Source: Streptomyces sp. CB02009 (lineage in GTDB: Bacteria; Actinomycetota; Actinomycetes; Streptomycetales; Streptomycetaceae). Taken from it: DNA of 64,000 nucleotides. Both the position numbers and the translations under genes were made by a program. The stretch spans positions 574,594-638,593 of the forward strand of contig NZ_LIVV01000005.1 of assembly GCF_001905825.1 (NCBI RefSeq), in the 5' to 3' direction. Shown here one piece after another: positions 14,902-23,751 of the stretch (position 1 is the stretch's first letter; every line of letters starts with the position of its first letter). Below the pieces are notes generated by a model, which was given only the letters and a program-made list of their open reading frames with translations, was not told the DNA's origin and searched no databases.

Positions 14902-17900
14902 ATGCCGAACTTCGCGCGCTCGCGCGTGAGATCCAGACGATCCACAGGATCCGTACGATCCACGAAAGCGCTCCTGCTTGTACCTGCTCTGCTGACGGCC
15001 CTGCTGGGATCCGCGATCCCCGCGGGTACGGCCCTGGCCGCGACACCCGCACCGCCGGCCGTCGCCGCAACCGATCCGGTGCCCACGCCGTCCGAGGACC
15101 CGACGCCCACGGACGAGCCCGTACCCACGCCGTCCGAGGACCCCACGCCGTCCGGTGAGCCCACGCCGTCCGAGGAGCCCACGCCCACCGGACCGCCCTG
15201 TCCCGACCTGACGCCCACTCCTCTCGGCGCCCGTGCCGACGCGAGCGGCGCCTTCACGGTCGAGGGACGCGCCACCGCCTGCTTCACGTTCACCGTGGAG
15301 AACCCGGGCCTGTACCAGATGCTCACCGCCGGCCAGTCCGTGAACCCGGCGCTGTACTCGGGTGAGGACCGGGTCGACTGCGAGGATCAGTACTACCGCT
15401 ACACCTGGTGCGGGCTCGCCGCCGGAACGTACACGCTCCAGCTCTTCAACAGCGACTGGTCGGCCAGGCAGGACCTCGTCTCCATGGTCCCGCTGACGGC
15501 CGCTCCCGGCTGCCCGGTGATCCCCGGCACGGCCTACGACTCGGCCCCGGTGACCGGGGAGGGGCACGGCCGGACGGGCGTCGTCTGCCGCTCCTTCACG
15601 GCCTCCGCCGGTGACCGGATCACCCTCGACGCCGACCTCGGCGGTTACGAACCGGCCTCCTGGATCACCGACGGCACCGGTAAGCGCATCTGCCCCGTCC
15701 ACAACGAGGACGGCAGCGACGGCTGCGTCCTGCCGGAAGGCACCGACGGCTACCGCGTCCTCGCCATCGTGCCGGACGCGGACGGCGGCGCCGCCTCGCC
15801 GTACACGATCAAGGTCCGCCGTCTGTCGGACCCGGCGGGCTGCGCCCCCGTGGCCGTGACCGCCTACGGCGCCGCCCCCGCCGCGGCCGCCCCGGGGACC
15901 GGGTGCAGGACGTTCACCCCGACCACGACCGGCCGCTACGACGTGGCCGGACTCGGCCCGGACACCAATGCCGGACCCCTCACCGTGTTCGCCGCGAACG
16001 GCACCACCGCCTGCCGCGACGGTCAGAACTGCGCGCTCACCGCGGGCGTCCCGTACACCCTCGTCACCGACAAGGCCGTACGCATCCTCGACCGCGCCTC
16101 CGCGGAGGGCTGCGCCGGCGATGTCGCGCTCGCGGCCACCTACCGGGGCACGTTCGACGCACGCGGTGCCGTGGACTGCCTCCGCCTGCCGGTCCCTCAG
16201 GGCGCGCACATCGCCGTCCTGACGGACCGCGCCGCCGAGTTCACCGTCCTCGACGCGACCGGCACGGCCCTCTGCTCCGACAGCCTCATCATGGGCCCGT
16301 GCGAGCTGGGCGGCACCGCCCCGTACCGCCTGCTGGCATCCAAGGCCTACGAGGACGCCCCGTCCGACGCGTACCGTCTCGTCATCCACCGCACGGACAC
16401 CCCGAGCGCCTGCCGGACCTTCGAGGCGGGCGACTTCACCACGAACCCGAAGCGGATGGCCGTGCGGACCGGCAGCGGCGCCTTCGCCGACTGTCTGGCC
16501 ATCCCGGCCACGGGTCATTCGGCGCGCGAGCTCACGCAGATCCAGAAGATCTCGGGCACCCCGGGCGCCGAGGTCAGGGTCCTCGACACGAGCGGCCGGA
16601 AGGTCTGCTCGATCAGCACCTACTACAGCACCTGGACCACGTGCGAGCTGACGCCCGGTCTCGCGCACACCGTCCTGATCCAGGGCCAGGACCAGCCCGC
16701 CGAGTTCGCCCTCACCCGCAGGGACGTCACCACCACGGCACGCGGCTGCGTCACCACCCCGGCCGTCGCCGTCGGCGGACCGTCCACCGGCGGTGTCCCG
16801 GCGAAGCCGGGGACCTTCCTCTGCCACCAGGTGACGACGGCGGACGAGCGGGACACCCTGCACCTGAACGCGCGGGACGCGCGGAGCTCCGCGCGGTTCG
16901 CCGTCTACGACGCGAACGGCGTGGCCCTGTGCGGCTACTTCACCAACGGCTGCGCGGTCACGGGCTCCAAGCGCTACCAGGTTCTCGTCGTCGTCCGGGA
17001 GGGCGAGACCGCCGCGCCCGCCTACCGCCTCGACGCCCTGCGGATCGGCACGGCCACCGGCCCCGCGCCCGAGTGCGTCAAGGTGCCGAACGTCAGCTAC
17101 GGCTTCGGGCCGCTGGCCGGCACGCTGTCGGAGCAGAAGACGGCGCTGTGCGCGGTGCTGCCGACGGCGACGCGCGACAGCTTCGACCTGAAGCTCTCGC
17201 CGACGGGGACGCCCGCGCAGCTGCCGACGCCGAAGCTGTACCACTCGTCCCCTGTGAAGGACGGCTGCAACCAGACCTTCGGCCCCGACGGCTACGCGTA
17301 CACGTGCGGTCTGCCGACCGAGGACTTCGAGCGGGTGGCGCGGACGAGCACCCTGGTGGTCGGGCTGCCGGAGACCCCGGCACAGGCCACGACGGCGGTG
17401 CGGGTCGAGGGCAGGTGCGCCTCCGACCTGTGCGGGCCCGAGGAGTGGACCGTCGGCAGCGTCGGCCCCGCCGCGGTCGCCAACGGCAAGATCACGATGA
17501 AGGTCACCGGCACCGCTCTGCACGAAGGTGACCAGCTGTTCCTGATGAAGTCGGGCTCGGACTACCGGGCCCTGTCGACCGCGACCACGGTCGCTCCCGA
17601 CCGGCGGAGCATGACGGTCTCGGTCGACCTGACGAACGCACCGCCCGGCGAGCTCCTGACCAGGGTGTACACGCGCTACTCGCGCTCCCGGGACACCAAC
17701 GCCGTCTCCGTCGTCGCGGCCCTCCGCAACACCGCCGCCCCCACCTTCTCCGGCTCCTCGGCCGTCGGCTCGACGGTGACGGCGAAGCCCGGCTCGTGGT
17801 CGCTTCCGGTGGACTCGCTCTCCTACCAGTGGCGGGCGAACGGGGTCGCGATCGCGGGGGCCACGGCCTCCACGTACACGATCTCCTCCGCCGTCCGGGG

Positions 17901-18537
17901 CAAGCAGCTGTCCGTGGCGGTGATCGCCCGGAAGGCGGGGCATCCGACGCTGACCTCGGTCAGCACGGCCGCGCTGGTCAAGGAGGGCGTCGCCCCCAAG
18001 CCCACCAGGGTCCCGTACGTCAGCGGCGTCACCCGAGTCGGCAGCAAGCTCACCGCCGTCGTCGGGACCTGGTCGCCGGCGCCGACCTCGTACGCGTACC
18101 AGTGGCGGGCCGACGGGGTCGCGATCTCCGGGGCGACCGGGGCCACGTACACGCCCGTCGCCGCCCTCCGGAACAAGAAGCTGACCGTGACCGTCACGGC
18201 GCACCGGACCGGTCACCTCAGCGGGAGCCACACCACGGCGGGGTACACCGTCGCGAGCGGGCTCGCGCCGAAGGCGACCGGGGCCCCCGCCCTCACCGGC
18301 ACGGTCAAGGTCGGGCGGACGCTCACGTTGAACCGGGGGACGTGGACTCCGGCGCCGACCTCGTACGCGTATCAGTGGTACGCGAACGGGCGGGCGATCA
18401 GCGGGGCCACCCGTGCCGCGTTCACACTCACCCAGGCCCAGCGCGGGACGAAGATCACCGTCAGGGTGACCGCCCACCGCACCGGGCACGTCTCGGGTGT
18501 CGCCTGGACCCGGGCGACGGGCGCCGTCGCCGGCTGA
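14902..18537 (+). CDS. Large secreted protein with C-terminal Ig-like repeats
   Basis: 1211 residues from ATG 14902, chosen for its GGGGGGAACGGA ribosome-binding site over a GTG at 14857. A basic N-region and hydrophobic core (ALLLVPALLTALLGS) end in ALAAT. Next is a Pro-Thr-Ser-Glu linker with repeated PTPSEDPTP units. The middle has repeated domains of about 100 residues, each with paired Cys and strands like GCxxxPxxxYG...GxFDCLxLP, reminiscent of bacterial pre-peptidase-type sandwiches. The last 270 residues are three near-identical Ig-like repeats with SYQWRANGVAIAGAT, TYTI and TVxVTAxRTGH motifs. This architecture suggests a surface or matrix protein held by disulphides. No catalytic motif is recognised. 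It is monocistronic, with a terminator behind. Confidence 0.8.
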   Translation: MPNFARSRVRSRRSTGSVRSTKALLLVPALLTALLGSAIPAGTALAATPAPPAVAATDPVPTPSEDPTPTDEPVPTPSEDPTPSGEPTPSEEPTPTGPPCPDLTPTPLGARADASGAFTVEGRATACFTFTVENPGLYQMLTAGQSVNPALYSGEDRVDCEDQYYRYTWCGLAAGTYTLQLFNSDWSARQDLVSMVPLTAAPGCPVIPGTAYDSAPVTGEGHGRTGVVCRSFTASAGDRITLDADLGGYEPASWITDGTGKRICPVHNEDGSDGCVLPEGTDGYRVLAIVPDADGGAASPYTIKVRRLSDPAGCAPVAVTAYGAAPAAAAPGTGCRTFTPTTTGRYDVAGLGPDTNAGPLTVFAANGTTACRDGQNCALTAGVPYTLVTDKAVRILDRASAEGCAGDVALAATYRGTFDARGAVDCLRLPVPQGAHIAVLTDRAAEFTVLDATGTALCSDSLIMGPCELGGTAPYRLLASKAYEDAPSDAYRLVIHRTDTPSACRTFEAGDFTTNPKRMAVRTGSGAFADCLAIPATGHSARELTQIQKISGTPGAEVRVLDTSGRKVCSISTYYSTWTTCELTPGLAHTVLIQGQDQPAEFALTRRDVTTTARGCVTTPAVAVGGPSTGGVPAKPGTFLCHQVTTADERDTLHLNARDARSSARFAVYDANGVALCGYFTNGCAVTGSKRYQVLVVVREGETAAPAYRLDALRIGTATGPAPECVKVPNVSYGFGPLAGTLSEQKTALCAVLPTATRDSFDLKLSPTGTPAQLPTPKLYHSSPVKDGCNQTFGPDGYAYTCGLPTEDFERVARTSTLVVGLPETPAQATTAVRVEGRCASDLCGPEEWTVGSVGPAAVANGKITMKVTGTALHEGDQLFLMKSGSDYRALSTATTVAPDRRSMTVSVDLTNAPPGELLTRVYTRYSRSRDTNAVSVVAALRNTAAPTFSGSSAVGSTVTAKPGSWSLPVDSLSYQWRANGVAIAGATASTYTISSAVRGKQLSVAVIARKAGHPTLTSVSTAALVKEGVAPKPTRVPYVSGVTRVGSKLTAVVGTWSPAPTSYAYQWRADGVAISGATGATYTPVAALRNKKLTVTVTAHRTGHLSGSHTTAGYTVASGLAPKATGAPALTGTVKVGRTLTLNRGTWTPAPTSYAYQWYANGRAISGATRAAFTLTQAQRGTKITVRVTAHRTGHVSGVAWTRATGAVAG

Positions 18538-18559
18538 TCCCGCGGTCGTCCGCGTGAGG

Positions 18560-18599
18560 AGCCCTCGGGGCGGCGGTCCCGCCGTCGCCCCGGGGGCTT
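18560..18599 (+). terminator. Terminator after the Ig-repeat gene
   Basis: AGCCCTCGGGGCGGCGG pairs with CCGTCGCCCCGGGGGCT around a short loop, followed by TTTCG. It is the strongest hairpin between the two genes. Confidence 0.7.
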
Positions 18600-18648
18600 T
18601 CGCGTGCCCGGCTTCCCACCGGGTCTTCACCGTCCCCACCCTTCTCAT

Positions 18649-18663
18649 CTGACGAACCGTCAG
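18649..18663. promoter_or_regulatory. Acyl-CoA regulon operator, site 4
   Basis: CTGACGAACCGTCAG ends 6 bp before the first possible ATG of the flavin reductase gene. Binding here should block transcription of that gene directly. Confidence 0.7.
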
Positions 18664-18668
18664 GTTCA

Positions 18669-19277
18669 ATGGGCGGTGTGATGGGACACGCGGGGATGGC
18701 GGCCACCGTCGTCCGACACCTGAGAGCGGCCGGTTCGCCGACGGCCGTGGAACCACTGCCCCGGCCGGTACTGCGCGCGGTAGGGGAGGACGAGCGACCG
18801 CCCGTCGACCCGGCCGAGTTCCGCCGCGTCCTCGGCCACTTCGCGAGTGGGGTCACGATCGTGACCGCCCTCGACACGGCGGGACCGGCCGGATTCGCCT
18901 GCCAGTCCTTCGCCTCCCTCTCCCTCGACCCGCCCCTGGTCGCCTTCATGGTGGCCCGTACGTCGACGACCTGGCCCCGGATCGCGGACGCGGGCACCTT
19001 CTGCGTCAACATCCTCGGGGCCGACCAGGGGCCGCTGTGCCGGTCGTTCGCGGTCAGCGGGGCGGACAAGTTCGCGGGCGTCGACTGGACCCCGGCCCCG
19101 GTCACGGGCTCCCCCCGGCTGGCCGGCGCGCCCGCCTGGATCGACTGCGCGATCACCGCCGTGCACACCGGGGGCGACCACCTGATCGTGGTGGGGCGGG
19201 TGGAGTCGCTGGGGGCGGAGGAGGACGGAGACCCGCTGCTGTTCCACCGGGGGAGGTTCGGGCGGCTGGGGGCATAG
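18669..19277 (+). CDS. Flavin reductase family protein (HpaC/HsaB-like)
   Basis: Up to 202 residues; alternative starts at 18681 or 18696 would shorten the loosely conserved lead-in. The domain from about residue 45 has the flavin-reductase split-barrel signature: FRRVLGHFASGVTIVTAL, GFACQSFASLSLDPPLVAFMV, WPRIADAGTFCVNIL and DKFAGVDW, with a final GDPLLFHRGRFGRL. These enzymes reduce FMN or FAD with NAD(P)H and supply it to a two-component monooxygenase. In steroid and aromatic catabolism they pair with acyl-CoA-dehydrogenase-like oxygenases. No such oxygenase is adjacent, but the shared operator links it to the acyl-CoA genes at 30-33 kb. Confidence 0.83.
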   Translation: MGGVMGHAGMAATVVRHLRAAGSPTAVEPLPRPVLRAVGEDERPPVDPAEFRRVLGHFASGVTIVTALDTAGPAGFACQSFASLSLDPPLVAFMVARTSTTWPRIADAGTFCVNILGADQGPLCRSFAVSGADKFAGVDWTPAPVTGSPRLAGAPAWIDCAITAVHTGGDHLIVVGRVESLGAEEDGDPLLFHRGRFGRLGA

Positions 19278-19291
19278 GCGCGAAAGCGCCG

Positions 19292-19801
19292 TCAGGCCGC
19301 CTCGATCACGCCCGTGTACAGGCCCAGGCTGCCGAGGAGGAACACGGTCAGCACTGCGACCGTCCCCCACACCAGCAGCGCCACGAAGTAACCCCGCCGC
19401 GCGTGGCGCGTGACGAGCGCGGCCACGGCCAGGCACACCGTGGCCACCAGCCAGCCCGGGCCGCCCGCGAGCGGCCACAACAGGGCCCCGGCGGCGGTCG
19501 CCAGGAGGAGCTGCCAGCCGGTCGGGCGTCCGCCCAACCAGCGGGTCAGGTCCTCCCCGAGGAGCACCACCGGCAACACCAGCACGGCGGAGACCGCCGC
19601 GGCCGGCAGCAGCGCGAACGGTGCGAGGAACGGGAGCGCGAACAGCGTCACCGCGCTGACGCGCTCCTCCCCCGGCTCCGGCTGCCGGGTCTCGCCGAAC
19701 ACCACTCCCAGGACCAGGGCCAGCGCCGCTTCGAGGAACAGCACGAGCACCGAGACCCACAGCATCCGACCGTGTGTACGCCCCTCGCCACGCTCACTCA
19801 T
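19292..19801 (-). CDS. Small polytopic membrane protein of unknown function
   Basis: 169 residues. After a short charged N-terminus there are about five hydrophobic spans: LWVSVLVLFLEAALALVLGVV, FALPFLAPFALLPAAAVSAVLV, LLLATAAGALLWPL, LVATVCLAVAALV and FVALLVWGTVAVLTVFLLG. No family motif is recognised. It lies just upstream of, and in the same orientation as, no obvious partner: the MFS gene at 19825 precedes it on the minus strand with a 23-base gap, so the two may be co-transcribed. It could be a DUF-type integral membrane protein confined to Streptomyces. Function unknown. Confidence 0.7.
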   Translation of the reverse strand: MSERGEGRTHGRMLWVSVLVLFLEAALALVLGVVFGETRQPEPGEERVSAVTLFALPFLAPFALLPAAAVSAVLVLPVVLLGEDLTRWLGGRPTGWQLLLATAAGALLWPLAGGPGWLVATVCLAVAALVTRHARRGYFVALLVWGTVAVLTVFLLGSLGLYTGVIEAA

Positions 19802-19824
19802 GCGCGATCACCCCCTCGCGGCCA

Positions 19825-21180
19825 TCATGCTCCCGCCAGGGACACCGTCTCCGTCCGGGGGCGGCGGATGACCAGGGCCATCAGCGCGGCCGCCGCGCAC
19901 AACGCGCCCGAGGCGTACCAGACGAGGTCGTACGAGCCGAAGACGTCGCGGGCCACTCCGCCCGCGAACGCGATGACCGCCGCGCCCACCTGGTGGGAGG
20001 CGAGGACCCAGCCGAAGACGATCGCCGAGTCCTCGCCGTAGTGCTCGCGGCACAGGGCGATGGTCGGCGGGACCGTGGCCACCCAGTCCAGGCCGTAGAA
20101 CACGATGAAGAACAGCATCGGCGGGTGCACGGACGGGGCGAGCAGCATCGGCAGGAAGAGGAGGGAGACGCCGCGGAGCGCGTAGTAGACCGCAAGGAGC
20201 CTGCGGGCCTCGAAGCGGTCGGTAAACCAGCCGGAGGCGATCGTGCCGACCACGTCGAAGACCCCGATGACCGCGAGCAGACCCGCCGCCGCCGTCACCG
20301 GCATCCCGTGGTCGTGGGCCGCCGGTACGAAGTGGGTCTTCACCAGGCCGTTCGTCGACGCCCCGCAGATCGCGAACGTGCCCGCCAGGAGCCAGAACGG
20401 GCCGGTCCTGGCCGCCTTGAACAGGACCGTGACCGCGCGCCGGGCGGCGCCCGTGACGGGCGCCGGCTTCTCGGCGTACTCCCCTCCGTACGGGGCGAGC
20501 CCGACGTCCGCCGGGTGGTCCCGGAGCAGCAGCCAGACGAACGGGACCACCGCGAGCGCGGCGAGCGCCACGGTCACGGCCGCCGGGCGCCAGCCGTGGT
20601 GCTCGACCAGCCAGGACAGCAGCGGCAGGAACACCAGCTGCCCGGACGCGCCGGCCGCCGTGAGGATGCCCGTCACCAGGCCTCGGCGGGCCACGAACCA
20701 GCGGTTGGTGACCGTCGCCGCGAACGCGAGGGCCATCGAGCCGCTGCCGAGCCCGACGAGCACGCCCCAGAAGAGGACGAGCTGCCAGGCCGCCGTCATC
20801 CAGACGGTCAGCACCGATCCCAGGGCGATGACCGACAGCGCCACCGCCACGATCCGGCGGATGCCGAAGCGGTCCATGAGGGCGGCGGCGAAGGGGGCCG
20901 TGAGGCCGTAGAGGGCGAGGTTCACCGAGACGGCGAAGCCGATCGTGCCCCGCGACCAGTCGAACTCCCGGTGCAGCGGCTCGATCAGGAGGCCCGGGAG
21001 CGACGCGAACGCCGCGGCGCCGATGATCGTGACGAAGGTGACCGCCGCGACGAACCAGGCGCGATGGATCCGGGGGGTGCGCGGGGTACTCGGAGTGCGC
21101 GGCGTGCCCGGGGCGCGGGGGCTGCGGGGGGCCCGCCCGTCGGGCGTGTCGGCGGGCGGGGTCTCGGTTGTCTGGGCCAT
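19825..21180 (-). CDS. MFS transporter (monocarboxylate/oxalate-formate type)
   Basis: 451 residues with about 12 transmembrane helices. The start is the ATG at 21180 (GGTGG upstream); longer frames run through a tandem repeat and were rejected. A Pro/Thr/Arg-rich N-terminal tail (about 40 residues) precedes the first helix. The loop between helices 2 and 3 has FAAALMDRFGIRR, the MFS A-motif, and a related GWFTDRFEARR appears after helix 8. The sequence FDWSRGTIGFAVSVNLALYG resembles the monocarboxylate-type branch, which moves small acids with protons. The neighbouring membrane gene at 19292 follows closely. The substrate is unknown; export of an acyl acid would fit the region but is only conjecture. 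Confidence 0.8.
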   Translation of the reverse strand: MAQTTETPPADTPDGRAPRSPRAPGTPRTPSTPRTPRIHRAWFVAAVTFVTIIGAAAFASLPGLLIEPLHREFDWSRGTIGFAVSVNLALYGLTAPFAAALMDRFGIRRIVAVALSVIALGSVLTVWMTAAWQLVLFWGVLVGLGSGSMALAFAATVTNRWFVARRGLVTGILTAAGASGQLVFLPLLSWLVEHHGWRPAAVTVALAALAVVPFVWLLLRDHPADVGLAPYGGEYAEKPAPVTGAARRAVTVLFKAARTGPFWLLAGTFAICGASTNGLVKTHFVPAAHDHGMPVTAAAGLLAVIGVFDVVGTIASGWFTDRFEARRLLAVYYALRGVSLLFLPMLLAPSVHPPMLFFIVFYGLDWVATVPPTIALCREHYGEDSAIVFGWVLASHQVGAAVIAFAGGVARDVFGSYDLVWYASGALCAAAALMALVIRRPRTETVSLAGA

Positions 21181-21239
21181 GCCACCGAGCATCCCGTTCC
21201 GCCCCCGCGTCCGACCATTGGCCCGGACGACAGCTTTCG

Positions 21240-21320
21240 AACGGATCGGGACACGGATCGGGACACACGGATCAGGACACCCCGCCGGGACACGGATCGG
21301 GGCACCGCGCCGGGACACGG
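21240..21320. repeat. Short tandem repeats (ACGGATCGGGAC)
   Basis: Four to five imperfect copies of a 12-15-base unit, ACGGATCGGGAC with CCGCCGGGAC variants, upstream of the MFS gene at 21180. Part of the leader or promoter region. Confidence 0.65.
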
Positions 21321-21364
21321 CTCCCGCGTCGCCCGTTCGGCCACGGACCTCGGTGCCCCGTCGC

Positions 21365-22612
21365 TCACACCCTCGGCAGCGTCCTGATCGGGCGTACCGC
21401 GAGGAGCGCGCCCACCACGAGTACCGCGATCCCCGCCCCCGTCAGCAGCACCGCCTCGGTGCCGACCGCCGCCGCCACCGGACCCGACAGGGTCCGGCCG
21501 ACGCCCATCATCAGGAGCGAGCCGGCCACGTCGTACGCGTGCATCCGGTTCAGGGCCTCCTGCGGTACGTGGGTCTGGACGGCCGTCGACCACATGACCA
21601 GCCAGAAGGCGAAGGCCGCGCCGCCGATGAACTGGCCCGCGCCGAGCAGCGCCACGGGTGCGCCCAGGCCGAGCAGCGTGAGGTTCACGGGGAGGCCGAG
21701 GAGGGCGACCGCGCCGGCCGCGAGCGGGGCGCGCGGGCGCAGCCGGAGGGCGAGCAGGCCGCCGGCGGCGCTGCCCGCGCCGTTGACGGCCATGAGCACG
21801 CCGTACGCGGCCGAGCCGTGGTCCCCGGTGACCAGGCTCGCGGTGAGCGGCACCATGGGGCCGGCCACGGTGAGCCCGTACACGGTCCAGATCGCGATGA
21901 CGCCCCAGAGCCAGTTGCGCGCCCTGAACTCCCGCCATCCCCCGGCTAGTTCGGCGCCCAGGGAGTCGCGTCTCAGGGAGTCGGAGGGGATCGGGGCGAT
22001 CCGCATCAGGGTGAGGCAGAGGGCGCTGACCGCGAACGTCGCGCCGTTGACGGCGAAGGCGGCGCCCGCGCTCCACACGGCGACGAGCACGCCCGCCGCC
22101 GCAGGGCCCGCCATGATCATGAGGGCCTCGACGACGCGGAGGACGGCGTTGGCGCGCTGCACGTCGGGGGCGATGCGCGGGATGGTCGAGGCGACGCCCG
22201 GCTGGAAGAGGGCGGCGCCGACGCCGCTGAGGACGGAGAGCGTGTAGACCGCCCAGAGGGGCGGGCCGCCGAGCGTGAAGGAGACGGCGAGGACGGCCGC
22301 TCCGGGCAGTCGCAGGAGATCCGCGAGGATCATCATGCGGCGGGCGGTGAAGCGGTCGGCGAGGACGCCGCCGAAGAGGACGAAGAGCGCGAAGGCGGCG
22401 GTCCAGCCGCCGAGGGCGTAGCCGACGGTGGCGCCGGAGTGGCCGGCGCCGAGGAGTCCGGCGGCGAAGGCGACCGGGACCATGCCCTCGCCGAAGACGG
22501 CGACTCCCCGGGCGACGAAGAAGAGCCGGAAGTTACGGTTCCACAGCGCGGGCGGCTCGGCCGGGGCGGGAATCCGCTCGGCGGCCTCAGACTTGTACGT
22601 GTTGTCCGTCAC
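21365..22612 (-). CDS. MFS transporter (EntS/DUF894-like exporter)
   Basis: 415 residues, GTG start at 22612, about 12 hydrophobic helices. The N-terminal tail NRNFRLFFVARGVAVFGEGMVPVAFAAGLL resembles EntS-type exporters and macrolide-efflux MFS proteins. The A-motif-like loop is FGGVLADRFTARRMMILADLLR. These transporters usually export siderophores or small antibiotics. The gene is transcribed divergently from a GlxA-type regulator, with a palindrome (22621-22643) in the 80-bp gap, so control by that regulator is plausible. There is no local biosynthetic cluster to suggest a substrate. Confidence 0.8.
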   Translation of the reverse strand: MTDNTYKSEAAERIPAPAEPPALWNRNFRLFFVARGVAVFGEGMVPVAFAAGLLGAGHSGATVGYALGGWTAAFALFVLFGGVLADRFTARRMMILADLLRLPGAAVLAVSFTLGGPPLWAVYTLSVLSGVGAALFQPGVASTIPRIAPDVQRANAVLRVVEALMIMAGPAAAGVLVAVWSAGAAFAVNGATFAVSALCLTLMRIAPIPSDSLRRDSLGAELAGGWREFRARNWLWGVIAIWTVYGLTVAGPMVPLTASLVTGDHGSAAYGVLMAVNGAGSAAGGLLALRLRPRAPLAAGAVALLGLPVNLTLLGLGAPVALLGAGQFIGGAAFAFWLVMWSTAVQTHVPQEALNRMHAYDVAGSLLMMGVGRTLSGPVAAAVGTEAVLLTGAGIAVLVVGALLAVRPIRTLPRV

Positions 22613-22620
22613 GGAGAGGT

Positions 22621-22643
22621 AGACCTATCACCACGTGGTCTAC
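22621..22643. promoter_or_regulatory. Palindrome between the MFS and GlxA-type genes
   Basis: TAGACC...GGTCTA at the ends and ACCACGTGGT inside (22631-22640, perfect). It lies between divergent starts at 22612 and 22696 and is the only symmetric element there, so it is a candidate operator. Confidence 0.45.
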
Positions 22644-22695
22644 ACCACCACTGAATTTCGACCGTCCCCGGAGGGACCCGGAGGGAGCACCGCCC

Positions 22696-23751
22696 GTGCC
22701 GCCGTCGCCCGAACCGCCCCCGCACCGTGTCGCCGTGCTCGCGCTGCCCGGTCTGCTCCCCTTCGAGCTGGGCATCCCGCACCGCATCTTCGGCCGCGCG
22801 AAGGACGCCGACGGGCGCCCGCTGTACGAGATCCTGACCTGCGCCCCGGTCGCGGGCCCCGTCCCCACGGACGCCGACTTCTCGATCCACGTCGAGCACG
22901 GCCCCGAGGCCCTCGCCACCGCCGACACGATCGTCGTGCCCGCCTCGTACGAGCTCGGTCCGGTCTACGACGAGGGCCGGCTCACCGGCGAACTCGCCGC
23001 CGCGCTCGCCCACATACGGCCCGGCACCCGGCTCGTCTCCATCTGCACCGGCGGGTACGTGCTCGCGGCGGCCGGGTATCTGGACGGACGCCCGGCCACC
23101 ACCCACTGGTCCTCGGCCGAGCACTTCCAGCGGCTGTTCCCCCGCGTGCGGGTGGACGCGGACGTGCTGTTCGTCGACGACGGCGACGTCCTCACCTCGG
23201 CGGGCGTGGCCGCCGGGATCGACCTGTGCCTGCACATCGTGCGCCGCGACCACGGCACGGCCGTCGCCAACGACGTCGCCCGCAGGACCGTCGTACCGCC
23301 GCACCGGGACGGCGGTCAGGCCCAGTACATCGAGCGGCCCCTGCCGGAGGCCGGGACCCACACCACGACCACGGCGCGGGCGTGGGCCCTGGCCCACCTC
23401 CACGAGCCGATCCAGCTGCGGGACCTGGCCGGGAAGGAGGCGATGAGCGTCCGGACGTTCACCCGCCGCTTCCGCGACGAGGTGGGCGTCAGCCCCGGTC
23501 AGTGGCTCACCCAGCAGCGGGTCGAGCGCGCCCGGCACCTCCTGGAGTCCACCGGGCTGCCCGTCGACCGGGTCGCTCAGGACGCGGGGTTCGGGACGGC
23601 GCAGTCGTTGCGGGTGCACCTGATGAGCGCGATCGGGGTGACGCCGACGTCCTACCGGCGGACGTTCCGCACGGCCGCGTCATCGGAGGTGCCGGCAGCC
23701 TCCCCGGAGGCCGCTTCCCCGGGGGTCGCGCCATCGGAGGCCGCTTCCTGA
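22696..23751 (+). CDS. GlxA-type AraC-family transcriptional regulator
   Basis: 351 residues from a GTG. Residues about 10-200 form a DJ-1/PfpI-like domain: HRVAVLALPGLLPFELGIPHRIFG, then a nucleophile-elbow-like SICTGGYVLAAAG, with TTHW further on. Residues about 215-320 hold two AraC-type helix-turn-helix motifs: LRDLAGKEAMSVRTFTRRFRDEVGVSPGQWL and VDRVAQDAGFGTAQSLRVHLMSAIGVTPTSYRR. GlxA-type regulators respond to small metabolites. The Ala/Ser/Pro tail is encoded by 100 bp that are also the 3' coding end of the convergent MFS gene. It probably regulates itself and the divergent MFS gene through the palindrome at 22621. Confidence 0.87.
   Translation: MPPSPEPPPHRVAVLALPGLLPFELGIPHRIFGRAKDADGRPLYEILTCAPVAGPVPTDADFSIHVEHGPEALATADTIVVPASYELGPVYDEGRLTGELAAALAHIRPGTRLVSICTGGYVLAAAGYLDGRPATTHWSSAEHFQRLFPRVRVDADVLFVDDGDVLTSAGVAAGIDLCLHIVRRDHGTAVANDVARRTVVPPHRDGGQAQYIERPLPEAGTHTTTTARAWALAHLHEPIQLRDLAGKEAMSVRTFTRRFRDEVGVSPGQWLTQQRVERARHLLESTGLPVDRVAQDAGFGTAQSLRVHLMSAIGVTPTSYRRTFRTAASSEVPAASPEAASPGVAPSEAAS

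Noticed and set aside
11425..18756. A 2443-codon open frame on the minus strand
   Set aside because: It is antisense to four clear genes, has extreme Arg/Gly/Ala composition and no domain; it is a GC-driven shadow frame.
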